A stretch of DNA of 64,000 bases, from the NCBI RefSeq assembly GCF_014203755.1, contig NZ_JACHJS010000001.1, positions 5,580,001 to 5,644,000 of the forward strand, written 5' to 3'. Source of the DNA: Saccharothrix violaceirubra (GTDB lineage: Bacteria; Actinomycetota; Actinomycetes; Mycobacteriales; Pseudonocardiaceae). Below, piece by piece: positions 7,610 to 15,906 of this stretch. Within the stretch, counting starts at the first letter, position 1. Every line of letters begins with the position of its first letter. Under the pieces are notes generated by a model. It had not been told where the DNA came from. It saw only the letters and a list, made by a program, of their open reading frames with translations, and searched no databases. The position numbers and the translations under genes were made by a program.

Positions 7610-7978
7610 TCAGGGGTGTCGAACCAGCACGTCACCGACGGCACGCCGAACGGCCCGCGACGGCTCGTGCCGCAACGTCCGCTGCAAGGCGCCCCGAGCC
7701 GACGTCTCCGAGCCCAGGAACCTGACGCCGCACCACAGCGCCGCGCCGTCGTCGGCATTGGCCAACTCGGCGGTGAACCGCCCGACCCGCTCGGCCCCGA
7801 GTTCGAATCGGCCGTGCTCGACGTCGCCCGCGATCCTCCCGGCCCGCTCCCAGGGCACGCCGAGCACTCGGGCGGCCACGGCGGTCAGGTAGAGGTGCCG
7901 CACGTCGCGGTCGCGTTCCAGGGACTCGACGACGGCGGGGAAACACCATGACCACCGACTTCCCGCCGCCCGGATCAC
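7610..7978 (-). CDS. Unrecognised protein, probably missing its 5' end
   Basis: This open frame of 122 codons precedes the PPC gene in the same direction and has good codon usage up to about 7940. I do not recognise the family; the C-terminal part (LQRTLRHEPSRAVRRAVGDVL) has a HEAT-like helical look. The nominal ATG at 7978 lies inside sequence duplicated from the gene at 10,278, and no other start with a ribosome site is visible. The true N-terminus was probably lost in the rearrangement that placed the duplicate here. Confidence 0.4.
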   Translation of the reverse strand: MIRAAGSRWSWCFPAVVESLERDRDVRHLYLTAVAARVLGVPWERAGRIAGDVEHGRFELGAERVGRFTAELANADDGAALWCGVRFLGSETSARGALQRTLRHEPSRAVRRAVGDVLVRHP

Positions 7979-8050
7979 GGGTGGCGGTCCACCTCAGCGG
8001 ACACCCACACGACGTGCTCCGCCAACAGCCCGAAGCCCACCTCACCAGGG
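7948..8050 (+). pseudogene. 5' fragment duplicated from the gene at 10,278
   Basis: The first ~34 codons (MTTDFPPPGSRV... to HLTR) match the start of the gene at 10,278 at roughly 92% of bases, then identity stops abruptly after CTCACCAGG. Beyond that the frame runs into the antisense of the SDR gene, so it cannot make the full protein. The SDR stop codon (8042-8044) lies inside the duplicated segment, which marks the junction. Confidence 0.8.
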
Positions 8051-8743
8051 AAGTCGTTCACGGCCGTGGAACAGGCCACCTGTCGGGCCGTCCGAAGGCA
8101 GCGTGGCCAACCACAGGAGGTCTCGCGCGGCCTCATCGGGCGTTTGACTGGCGGCACCATAGGACATCCTCGTGTTCGCCTGACCTGGTGATGCGGCGTT
8201 GACGAGGATTCCGTCCTCGTGCAGCTCGTCGGCCAGCACTTTGGTCATGGCGTTCACCGCCGTCTTCGACACCCGGTATGCGGGGCTGTTGCCCTTCATA
8301 GTGGACAGAGAAGCCATATGGGTCGTCAAATTGACTATCCGGCCATAACGCTGCTCCTTCATCACCGGCACGACAGCCGAGACACAGCGCCAAGCTCCGA
8401 ACACGTTGACCTCGAAGGTCGCCCGTACTCGCTCCTGGTCGAGCGACGAGGCTGCGAAGCCTCGGTCGATCGCCACAGCGGCGTTGTTGACCAGGATGTC
8501 GAGTCGTCCGTATTCGAAGACGATGTCGGAAACCGCCCTGCCGATGGTGGCCACATCTGTCACGTCGAGTTGGTGAGCCGACACGGGAAGGCCCTCGGCA
8601 CGGAGGGGCTCTGCGGCTCTGGCCGCAGCGCCTTCCGTCCGAGCGACAAGCGCCGTGTGCACGCCCTGCTCGGCAAGACCTCGGACGATGGCCAAGCCGA
8701 TTCCACGATTCGAACCCGTCACCAAGGCGACACGCGTCGTCAT
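8042..8743 (-). CDS. Short-chain dehydrogenase/reductase (classical SDR)
   Basis: This is a 233-residue classical SDR using NAD(P)H. It has the cofactor motif TGSNRGIG near residue 9, NNAA at about 88, and the catalytic YRVSK preceded by a THMASLS strand. The C-terminus GPTGGLFHGRERLPW is typical for the family, so the 3' end is native even though it lies on the edge of a duplicated segment. It starts 5 bases after the XRE-TPR gene on the same strand, implying one transcript. The substrate is unknown. Confidence 0.92.
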   Translation of the reverse strand: MTTRVALVTGSNRGIGLAIVRGLAEQGVHTALVARTEGAAARAAEPLRAEGLPVSAHQLDVTDVATIGRAVSDIVFEYGRLDILVNNAAVAIDRGFAASSLDQERVRATFEVNVFGAWRCVSAVVPVMKEQRYGRIVNLTTHMASLSTMKGNSPAYRVSKTAVNAMTKVLADELHEDGILVNAASPGQANTRMSYGAASQTPDEAARDLLWLATLPSDGPTGGLFHGRERLPW

Positions 8744-8748
8744 GAGGG

Positions 8749-10086
8749 CTATGCGATCAGAGATCGAACCTGCTCGTCCAGTCCGACGATCGCAGGATGA
8801 TCATGAACGGCAAGCTTGCTCCGGATACCGGCCAGGCGCCGACGATTACGCGTCGACCGACTGGACGCGATCAACGGCACCGCCTCGCCGACCAACGCGC
8901 ATGCTTGATCGACTTCGCCGAGTTCAAGCACAGCCTCGGCACGCCATATGAGGTAGGTCGAAAGATCGACTGCCCGCTCGATCGGCTGAAGGGCAAGAGA
9001 CCTGCCGAGCCACTGGTCCGCAAGCCGGTACCGCTTCAACAGCATGTAGCACGCAGCAACCTGTGCACTGTACTCCGCATGATCGAAATATCCGGCCCAA
9101 TCGGGGTCCGATTGGTCATCCGAAGCACACATCGCTTGGTCGGCCCGCACCAGAAGAGCCTCACACTCGGAGGCGGCCCCCATCACGGCATTGGCCCGAG
9201 CCTCCCGGACAGTCATCATCGCGAGAACCCTCTTCGAAGCACCCTTGGCCCCATCACGAGCCGCTTTTGCGACCGCGAGTGCTTCCTCCGCCCGGTCCGC
9301 ATCGACCAGTTGAAGGCTCATGCACTTGAGGATGTTCGCACCCGATACCCGGTCGCCGGCCGAGTGCGCCGCGCGCAGTCCTGCCAGGAAATATCGCTCA
9401 GCCGAGGCATGGTAGCCGGCATCGAAGCTGGCCCAGCCCGCAATTCTCCCCAGTTCGGCAGCGACGCCGAACAGTCGTGTGCCGATCTTCTCCCCGTAAG
9501 TGGCCTGCGACAGAAGGTTCGTAACCAACTTCAACTCGGCATCCGCGAGATCGCGAACGTTTCCGCCACCCAACGAGTCGAGCATCTGCCGAACAGTGGG
9601 AAGACGCCGCTCCAAGCACTCGACCAATGCGGTGTCGACCCGGCCACCCCGAAGCACAGAATCAACTTTGGCATGTTCAAGGCCCAGCCACTGGTTGGCG
9701 ATCGTCACCATCGTCCCGCTACTCAAAGTGAGGAATCCTCGACGGTCGAGCACGGCGGCTCCTGCGGTGTGGTCGAGCATCGAGCGCGATGCGTCGGCGG
9801 TCCAGGGCAGTTCGATGTTCACGCGGTCCCCGGCCGGCAACCAGGCGGGCCAGCCCAGGCGGCGGACGTGCTCGCGGGGGACGCCCAATTCCGTGGCCAG
9901 GGCGTTCTGCGAATCCTCGTCGGGGACGACGCCCCAGTTCTCCCAGCGCCACGCCTTTTCCCTCCGCGCGGCGATGTTGCCGACGTGCCGCGCGACGACG
10001 TCGACCAGGTCCTGGTAGGTCCAGCCGCGTTCCGCACGGACGTAGGCGAGCGGATGGGTGAAGAAGTCTCGTTCCGAGCCGCCCAC
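8749..10086 (-). CDS. XRE-like HTH regulator with TPR-type C-terminal domain
   Basis: This ~445-residue protein has an N-terminal helix-turn-helix (LAYVRAERGWTYQDLVDVVARHV, then the WRWENWGVVP segment usual in large actinobacterial XRE proteins). A long helical, TPR-like region follows (ERYFLAGLRAAHSAGD, EEALAVAKAARDGA, CYMLLKRYRLADQWL). GTG 10086 is preferred because GGGAGG lies five bases upstream; GTG 10104 would add six residues. Such proteins usually act as signalling regulators of neighbouring genes, here probably the SDR. The segment 8160-9780 is visibly richer in A/T than its surroundings. Confidence 0.8.
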   Translation of the reverse strand: MGGSERDFFTHPLAYVRAERGWTYQDLVDVVARHVGNIAARREKAWRWENWGVVPDEDSQNALATELGVPREHVRRLGWPAWLPAGDRVNIELPWTADASRSMLDHTAGAAVLDRRGFLTLSSGTMVTIANQWLGLEHAKVDSVLRGGRVDTALVECLERRLPTVRQMLDSLGGGNVRDLADAELKLVTNLLSQATYGEKIGTRLFGVAAELGRIAGWASFDAGYHASAERYFLAGLRAAHSAGDRVSGANILKCMSLQLVDADRAEEALAVAKAARDGAKGASKRVLAMMTVREARANAVMGAASECEALLVRADQAMCASDDQSDPDWAGYFDHAEYSAQVAACYMLLKRYRLADQWLGRSLALQPIERAVDLSTYLIWRAEAVLELGEVDQACALVGEAVPLIASSRSTRNRRRLAGIRSKLAVHDHPAIVGLDEQVRSLIA

Positions 10087-10277
10087 GTCGTCCTCCCTTG
10101 GCACCGTCGGGACTGTATCGCCGGCCCCGACACCGAAACACGGACCGGGCGACTATTCAGGCGATCGGGCGCATAGGGACAACAACAAGACAACGCCGGG
10201 TCGCTTCGCCGGCCCGGGGAATTGCGGTTTGCTCCTCCCGACGACCGAACGGGTCGCCACGAACGCGAAGGGGCACC

Positions 10278-10589
10278 ATGACCACCGACTTCCCACCGCC
10301 CGGATCACGGGTGGCGATCCATCTCAGCGGACACCCGCACGACGTGCTCCGCGAACAGGCCGAAGTGCACCTCACCAGGTACGACTGGCACCTCGCCGGA
10401 ACCTCGACCGACACGACCGACCTGCTCCGGCTGGTCTCCGACGGCGTCGACCTGGTCCTCCTGCTCGACCACGACGACGTCGTCGGCGTCCTGATCGCAC
10501 TCGAAGCACTCCGACAGTTGCGTGAAAGCACCGGAATCCGCCCGGTCATCCTCACCGCCGCCGATTTCGACGCCCCGTGCGCCGCATGA
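10278..10589 (+). CDS. Unrecognised 103-residue protein, first gene of a micro-operon
   Basis: ATG 10278 follows GAAGGGG. The sequence has a VAIHLSGHPHDVL start, a QAEVHLTRYDW helix, then DGVDLVLLLDHDDVVGVL and PVILTAA. The strand-helix order and the late 'DGVDLVLLLDHDD' resemble the N-terminal fold of serine resolvases without their catalytic serine. That is only a shape impression. Its stop overlaps the next start (ATGA). A broken copy of its first 34 codons lies at 7948-8050. Confidence 0.6.
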   Translation: MTTDFPPPGSRVAIHLSGHPHDVLREQAEVHLTRYDWHLAGTSTDTTDLLRLVSDGVDLVLLLDHDDVVGVLIALEALRQLRESTGIRPVILTAADFDAPCAA

Positions 10590-10816
10590 CCGTCCGACTC
10601 CGGGTCCACGTGTTCGATCGGATGGCGCGGGCCGCCGGATTCCGCTCCGATTTCCAGGTCGCCGCCGCCATGGGCGTCAACCGGTCGACCGTGAAACGGG
10701 TCAAGGACGGAAAACTGCGGCCCGGCCCGGCGTTCATCGGCGGGGCGCTCACCGCGCTCGCGCCGAAGAAGTTCGAAGAACTGTTCCAGGTGGTCGATCA
10801 GGAAAGGACGGAGTAG
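10586..10816 (+). CDS. Small helix-turn-helix protein
   Basis: This 76-residue protein starts at ATG 10586, which overlaps the previous TGA; GTG 10577 is an alternative. It contains SDFQVAAAMGVNRSTVKRVKDGKL (residues ~20-43), an XRE-like helix-turn-helix as in small phage or plasmid repressors. The stop TAG overlaps the next GTG start (TAGTG). It is probably a DNA-binding partner of the genes on either side. Confidence 0.7.
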   Translation: MTVRLRVHVFDRMARAAGFRSDFQVAAAMGVNRSTVKRVKDGKLRPGPAFIGGALTALAPKKFEELFQVVDQERTE

Positions 10817-11103
10817 TGCCGGGTTACGAGCCGAAGATCGGGCAGGAGTTCGGGGAGTTCGCGCGGGAACTGGCGGTCGAGGAAGCGCCGGGACTGTTCG
10901 CGATCGTCGACCAGTACGACAACGAGGGCCAGGTGGCCGGGTACGGACTGGAGTTCGGGGACCGGGCCGAGTTCGTCACGGTCGAAGGGGACTTCCGGCT
11001 GTCCGGGGTCGACGCGCACGGGATCGTCGACCTCTACGGGCGCATGGTGGACGCGGACGTCCGCCTGGTCCCGCTCGGAAAAACCGGTGGCGGTGGGAGT
11101 TAG
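10816..11103 (+). CDS. Unrecognised 95-residue acidic protein, third gene of the micro-operon
   Basis: GTG 10816 overlaps the preceding stop. The protein is rich in D/E and aromatic residues (IVDQYDNEGQVAGYGLEFGD, ending GKTGGGGS) with no known motif. Its coupled start and continuous codon bias support it as real. Together with the two previous genes it forms a tight three-gene unit immediately before the leader peptide of the glycosyltransferase. Confidence 0.65.
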   Translation: MPGYEPKIGQEFGEFARELAVEEAPGLFAIVDQYDNEGQVAGYGLEFGDRAEFVTVEGDFRLSGVDAHGIVDLYGRMVDADVRLVPLGKTGGGGS

Positions 11104-11106
11104 GGT
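11101..11106 (+). promoter_or_regulatory. -10 box of a probable leaderless transcript
   Basis: TAGGGT fits the actinobacterial TAnnnT -10 hexamer and ends seven bases before the ATG at 11114, the spacing typical of transcripts that begin at the start codon. It overlaps the stop codon of the preceding gene. Confidence 0.5.
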
Positions 11107-11113
11107 CGAGGAC

Positions 11114-11143
11114 ATGTGGACCCATCGCGAGATCTACCTCTGA
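11114..11143 (+). CDS. Nine-residue leader peptide (MWTHREIYL)
   Basis: ATG 11114 to TGA 11143 encodes MWTHREIYL. It sits between the preceding operon and the glycosyltransferase, with a -10-like TAGGGT at leaderless spacing and a GC hairpin 18 bases downstream. The arrangement (short ORF, hairpin, resistance-type gene) is that of ribosome-mediated attenuation. Whether it is translated and what stalls the ribosome cannot be told from sequence. Confidence 0.5.
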   Translation: MWTHREIYL

Positions 11144-11160
11144 CATCCGGGCGTCGACCC

Positions 11161-11187
11161 CGGCCCCGCGCAACCGCGCCGGGGCCG
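11161..11187 (+). promoter_or_regulatory. Hairpin between leader peptide and glycosyltransferase
   Basis: CGGCCCCG (11161-11168) pairs with CGGGGCCG (11180-11187) around an 11-base loop that can add a few more pairs. There is no U-tract. It ends 25 bases before the glycosyltransferase ATG and could be an attenuator or could hide the ribosome site. Confidence 0.45.
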
Positions 11188-11212
11188 TCCGAACGATCCG
11201 GAAGAGATCTCC

Positions 11213-12334
11213 ATGTCCCACATCGCTTTCTTCAACGTGCCCGCGCACGGCCACGTCAACCCGACCCTCGCGGTCGTCGTCGAACTGGTCTCCCGGGGCC
11301 ATCGCGTCACCTACGCGGTGCCGGAGGAGTTCCACGACGCCGTAAGGCACGTCGGGGCCACGCCGGTCCCCTACACGAGTTCCCTGCCCACCGGTGACCA
11401 GGAGTGGCCCGAAGAGGCCGCGCCCGCCATGGCGCTGTTCCTCGACGAAGCCCGCGTGGTCCTCCCGCAGCTCGAAGCCGCGTACGCCGCCGACGTCCCC
11501 GACCTGGTGGTCTACGACATCGGCGCGTGGACGGCCCGGCTCCTGGCCGCCCGCTGGGGTGTCCCGGCCGTCCAGTTCTCCCCCACCTTCGTCGCCTACG
11601 AGGGCTGGGAGGAGACGCTGGCCGATCCGGACGTGGACCGGTTCTTCGACGTCCTCGACCGGTGGCTGGCCGAGCAGGGGGTCGACACCCCGGGACGCGA
11701 CTACGTCGGCCGGCCGGACCGGGCCGTGGTGTCGATCACCCGGACGTTCCAGTTCCAGAGCGACACCGTGGACCCGCTCTACGCCTTCGTGGGCCCGTGC
11801 CTGGGTGACCGGTCCTACCAGGGCGGGTGGCAGCCGAAGGGCCGGACCCTGCTGGTGTCGCTCGGGTCGGCGTTCACGAACCGGCTCGACCTGTACCGGA
11901 ACGTGGTCGAGGCGTTCGGCGACACGGACTGGCACGTCGTGCTCAACGTCGGCCGGCTGGTCGACCCAGCCCTGCTCGGTGACCTGCCCGACAACGTCGA
12001 GGTCCACCGGTGGGTCCCGCAGCTCGCGATCCTGGCACACGCGTCGTTGTTCGTCACGCACTGCGGCATGGGCGGCACGATGGAGGGCCTGTACCACGGC
12101 GTGCCGATGATCGGCGTCCCCACGATCGGCGAGCAGCACCTCAACGCGCAGCGCCTGGTCGAGCTGGGCGTCGGCCGCCACCTGCCCGATCCGTCGATTG
12201 AGGACCTGCGCACGGCCGCGCGTGAACTCACCGAGGACCCGGACGTGGCCCGACGTCTCGCGGAACTCCGGCAGGAGGCACGCGAGGCGGGCGGCGCACG
12301 TGCCGCCGCGGACGTGCTGGAGGCGACTCTGTGA
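11213..12334 (+). CDS. MGT-type UDP-glycosyltransferase (macrolide glycosyltransferase family)
   Basis: This 373-residue GT-B enzyme of family GT1 starts MSHIAFFNVPAHGHVNPTLA, the signature of macrolide-inactivating glycosyltransferases such as OleD/OleI. The donor-sugar motif near residue 285 reads HCGMGGTMEGLYHGVPMIG and continues to the EQHLNAQRL segment. Such enzymes transfer glucose from UDP-glucose to macrolides or other acceptors in the cytoplasm, giving resistance. It may be controlled by the upstream nine-codon leader. It ends at a strong hairpin shared with the convergent HTH gene. Confidence 0.88.
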   Translation: MSHIAFFNVPAHGHVNPTLAVVVELVSRGHRVTYAVPEEFHDAVRHVGATPVPYTSSLPTGDQEWPEEAAPAMALFLDEARVVLPQLEAAYAADVPDLVVYDIGAWTARLLAARWGVPAVQFSPTFVAYEGWEETLADPDVDRFFDVLDRWLAEQGVDTPGRDYVGRPDRAVVSITRTFQFQSDTVDPLYAFVGPCLGDRSYQGGWQPKGRTLLVSLGSAFTNRLDLYRNVVEAFGDTDWHVVLNVGRLVDPALLGDLPDNVEVHRWVPQLAILAHASLFVTHCGMGGTMEGLYHGVPMIGVPTIGEQHLNAQRLVELGVGRHLPDPSIEDLRTAARELTEDPDVARRLAELRQEAREAGGARAAADVLEATL

Positions 12335-12336
12335 AC

Positions 12337-12362
12337 GGGCGCCGGGCGCGAGCCCGGCGCCC
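12337..12362. terminator. Bidirectional GC hairpin terminator
   Basis: GGGCGCCGGGC (12337-12347) and GCCCGGCGCCC (12352-12362) form a perfect 11-bp stem with a GCGA tetraloop. It lies between the stops of the convergent glycosyltransferase (12334) and HTH gene (12367). Confidence 0.8.
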
Positions 12363-12366
12363 CCGT

Positions 12367-12600
12367 CTACGCGGACCGCTCGCCGAGCCGGGGGAACGGC
12401 TCGGTCGAGAACACGACCTCCACGGCCACCTCGAAGTACCGGGCGATGCGCAACGCGAGGAACAGGCTCGGGCTGTACTCGCCCCGCTCCAGGTACCCCA
12501 CGGTCTGGTAGTGGATGCCCAGTGCCTCGGACAGCTGCCGACGCGAGACGCCGCGCTCCGCGCGCAGCATCGCGATCCGGTTGTAGACGGTCTCGCTCAC
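12367..12600 (-). CDS. Small XRE/HTH_3 transcriptional regulator
   Basis: This 77-residue protein consists almost entirely of a Cro/C1-type helix-turn-helix: MLRAERGVSRRQLSEALGIH, QTVGYLERGEYSPS, ending in a VFSTEPF tail common to regulators of ABC-2 transporter operons. GTG 12600 overlaps the permease stop (GTGA), so it is translated with the transporter. It likely autoregulates the operon. The palindrome at 14,388 is a candidate site. Confidence 0.87.
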   Translation of the reverse strand: MSETVYNRIAMLRAERGVSRRQLSEALGIHYQTVGYLERGEYSPSLFLALRIARYFEVAVEVVFSTEPFPRLGERSA

Positions 12601-13447
12601 CCCATGCCCCTCTGGATCGCCGCCTGGCGACGTTCCTCCATGTTCGCGCCGGATTCCCGACGGGCCATGCGCCTCAAAATGCCCGGTGCGAGCGCGAAAC
12701 CCACGACCGCCCACAGTCCGAGCACGCCCAGAGTCTCCAGGTGCCGCCACGAGCCCGCGATCTCGGCCGCCGCCGCGGCGTCCGGCAGGATCGTCGACCG
12801 CATGCCCAGGCCGAGCCAGTACAGCGGGAACACCTGGGCGAGGCCCTGCACCCACTCGGGCATGGCGGTGATCGGGTAGAAGATCCCGGAGATCCCGACC
12901 AGGGCCAACATCGGCAACATGGTGTAGCCCATCGCGCCCTGCGGCGACTTGGCGATCGACCCGACGACCGCACCCCACGGCAACGTCGCCAGCAGTCCCA
13001 ACAGGATGACCGGGATGAGCGTGAGCCAGGCGCCGAGGCCGACCGCGCGGATCTCCGGCACCACGATGATGCCCGGCAGCACCATGATCAGGATGCCGGT
13101 GGCGGTGTCCAACGAGGTCTGCGTGACCCGGCCGACGAGGTAGCCGAGCATGCCCTGGGGCACGGCCTTGGCACGCAGCAGCGTGCCGTCCTCGCGGTTC
13201 ATCGAGAGCTGGCCCGCCGGTCCGACGAGGCCGCCGAGCGCGACACCCATGGCGATCATGCTCGGCAACGTCGCCGCGGCCAGCGACAGCGGGGTGCCCG
13301 CCAAGGTGGACGTGCGCTGGAACAGCAGCACGATCGCGAACACCGACGCCATGAAGAAGTTGAACCACTGGTCGGAGCTGCGCAGCGACTGGAGCCACTC
13401 GCGGCGGCCCCGGTCGACGCCCAGCCGGAACGCGTACGCCACCGGGT

Positions 13448-13451
<4 letters not shown>
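12597..13451 (-). CDS. ABC-2 type transporter permease
   Basis: This 284-residue membrane protein has six hydrophobic segments, including VFAIVLLFQ, AGYLVGRV-like loops and the conserved GISGIFYPITAMPEWVQGLAQVFPLYWL segment of ABC-2 (DrrB/YadH-like) permeases. GTG 13451 overlaps the ATPase stop (GTGA). With the ATPase it forms an exporter of unknown substrate; drug or lipid export is usual for the family. Confidence 0.9.
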
Positions 13452-14347
<896 letters not shown>

Positions 14348-14387
14348 GACCGTCACCTCCCCCTTGTTCTGGTCGTCCGCCGATTTG

Positions 14388-14401
14388 TAGCACATGTGCT
14401 A
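14388..14401. promoter_or_regulatory. 14-bp palindrome in the ABC/P450 divergent region
   Basis: TAGCACATGTGCTA is a perfect palindrome 41 bases before the ABC ATPase start, in the 167-base divergent gap. Its place fits an operator for the ABC operon, possibly bound by the small HTH protein of that operon. A second, weaker dyad TTCAC-N6-GTGAA (about 14451-14466) lies nearer the P450 start. Confidence 0.55.
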
Positions 14402-14514
14402 TCAGTCGTACTACCAAGACCTCGCTTGGACGTTGACGCGATATTTACTTCACAACTTCGTGAACGTTCTGTAGCTTCGAAAGTGGTTCCTCAACGCACT
14501 GGGAGGTGTGCGAG

Positions 14515-15711
14515 ATGACCGAGACCATCCATCGCGAGTTGCCCGTCGCGCGCGGGGTGTTCGACCCCGACCCGTTATTGGGCGCGCTGCGCGAGACCGA
14601 GCCCGTCAGCCGGGTCGCGTTCCCCGACGGACACCTCGGCTGGCTGATCACGTCCTACGAGCTGAACCGGGAGGTGCTGGCCGACAACCGGTTCAGCAAC
14701 CGCGCCGAGTTGCAGCGCATGCCGATCCGCATCGGCGGCGAAGTCGTGGGGCAGCAGCCGGCGGCCAAGCCCGGCATGTTCATCAACATGGACCCGCCGG
14801 ACCACACGAAGTACCGCAAGCAGCTCACCGGCCAGTTCACCGTCCGCCGGATGAACCTGCTGATGCCGCGCATCGACGAGATCGTGGCCGACCACCTGCG
14901 CGGCCTGCGCGCGCACGGCTCGCCGGTCGACCTGGTGAAGCACTTCGCCCTGCCGGTGCCGTCACTGGTGATCTGCGAACTGCTCGGCGTGCCCTACGAG
15001 GAGCGGCACGGGTTCCAGGAGAGCACCCGTCGGATGGTGAACCTCGAAAGCTCGTTCGAGGACATCATGGCCGCGTTCACCGAGGTCGAGGAGTACCTCG
15101 CGGGTCTGGTGGCCCGCAAGCACGACGACCCCGGCGACGACATGCTCACCGGTCTGATCCAGGGCGGGCAGCTCACCGACGAGGAGGTCGCCAACATCGG
15201 TGTCCTGCTGCTGGTGGCCGGGCACGAGACGACCGCCAACATGCTCGCGCTCGGGACGCTGACCCTGCTGCGGCACCCCGAGCAGCTCGCCGCGCTGAAG
15301 GCCGACCCGTCGCTGGTCGACAACGCGGTCGAGGAGCTGATGCGCTACCTGACCATCATCCAGTTCGGCACGCAGCGGGTAGCGTTGGAGGACGTGGAGC
15401 TGCACGGGCACACGATCCGTGCCGGGGACGCGGTCATCGTGTCCGTCCCCGCGGCCAACCGCGACCCGAGGCGCTTCGAACGGCCCGACGAGTTCGACAT
15501 CCGCCGGCCCGCGAGCGGGCACCTGAGCTTCGGCCACGGCGTGCACCAGTGCCTGGGCCAGCAGCTCGCCCGCATCGAGATGCGGGCCGGGTTCGCCGCC
15601 CTGTTCCGCGAGTTCCCGGACCTGGAACTCGCGGTCGCACCGGAGGAGGTCCCGATGAAGACCGGAATGTCCATCTACGGCGTGCACAGCCTGCCGGTGA
15701 AGTTCTCATGA
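14515..15711 (+). CDS. Cytochrome P450, CYP105-like
   Basis: This soluble 398-residue bacterial P450 has an I-helix oxygen-binding motif AGHETT (235-240), ExxR in EELMR (274-277) and heme-ligand loop FGHGVHQCLG with Cys346. The LLVAGHETTANM and NRDPRRFERPDEFD segments are closest to CYP105. ATG 14515 is preferred because GGGAGGT lies eight bases upstream; the in-frame GTG at 14506 overlaps that site. It is followed with an ATGA overlap by its ferredoxin. No reductase gene is adjacent. The substrate is unknown; CYP105 enzymes act on xenobiotics and secondary metabolites. Confidence 0.93.
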   Translation: MTETIHRELPVARGVFDPDPLLGALRETEPVSRVAFPDGHLGWLITSYELNREVLADNRFSNRAELQRMPIRIGGEVVGQQPAAKPGMFINMDPPDHTKYRKQLTGQFTVRRMNLLMPRIDEIVADHLRGLRAHGSPVDLVKHFALPVPSLVICELLGVPYEERHGFQESTRRMVNLESSFEDIMAAFTEVEEYLAGLVARKHDDPGDDMLTGLIQGGQLTDEEVANIGVLLLVAGHETTANMLALGTLTLLRHPEQLAALKADPSLVDNAVEELMRYLTIIQFGTQRVALEDVELHGHTIRAGDAVIVSVPAANRDPRRFERPDEFDIRRPASGHLSFGHGVHQCLGQQLARIEMRAGFAALFREFPDLELAVAPEEVPMKTGMSIYGVHSLPVKFS

Positions 15712-15902
15712 GGATCGAGGTCGACCCGGACCGCTGCGCGGGCTCGGGCATGTGCGCGCTGACCGATCCCGACGTGTTCGACCAGAGCGACGAGGACGGC
15801 ACCGTGGTGCTGCTCGACCCGTCGCCCGCGGCCGAGCACCACAGGGGCGCCCGCGACGCGGCGCACCTGTGCCCGGCCGGGGCGATCCGCGTCGTGGAGT
15901 GA
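15708..15902 (+). CDS. 3Fe-4S ferredoxin, P450 redox partner
   Basis: This 64-residue ferredoxin carries the actinobacterial pattern C-x5-C (RCAGSGMC) with a late CP (HLCPAGAI), giving a [3Fe-4S] cluster. The ATG overlaps the P450 stop (ATGA), fixing the pair as electron donor and acceptor. Ferredoxins of this type are the usual partners of CYP105 enzymes. A hairpin terminator begins 9 bases after the stop. Confidence 0.93.
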   Translation: MRIEVDPDRCAGSGMCALTDPDVFDQSDEDGTVVLLDPSPAAEHHRGARDAAHLCPAGAIRVVE

Positions 15903-15906
15903 CGAC

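Noticed and set aside
7948..8202. An 84-codon plus-strand gene
   Set aside because: Only the first 34 codons match the paralogue at 10,278. The rest is antisense of the SDR gene, so it is a fragment.
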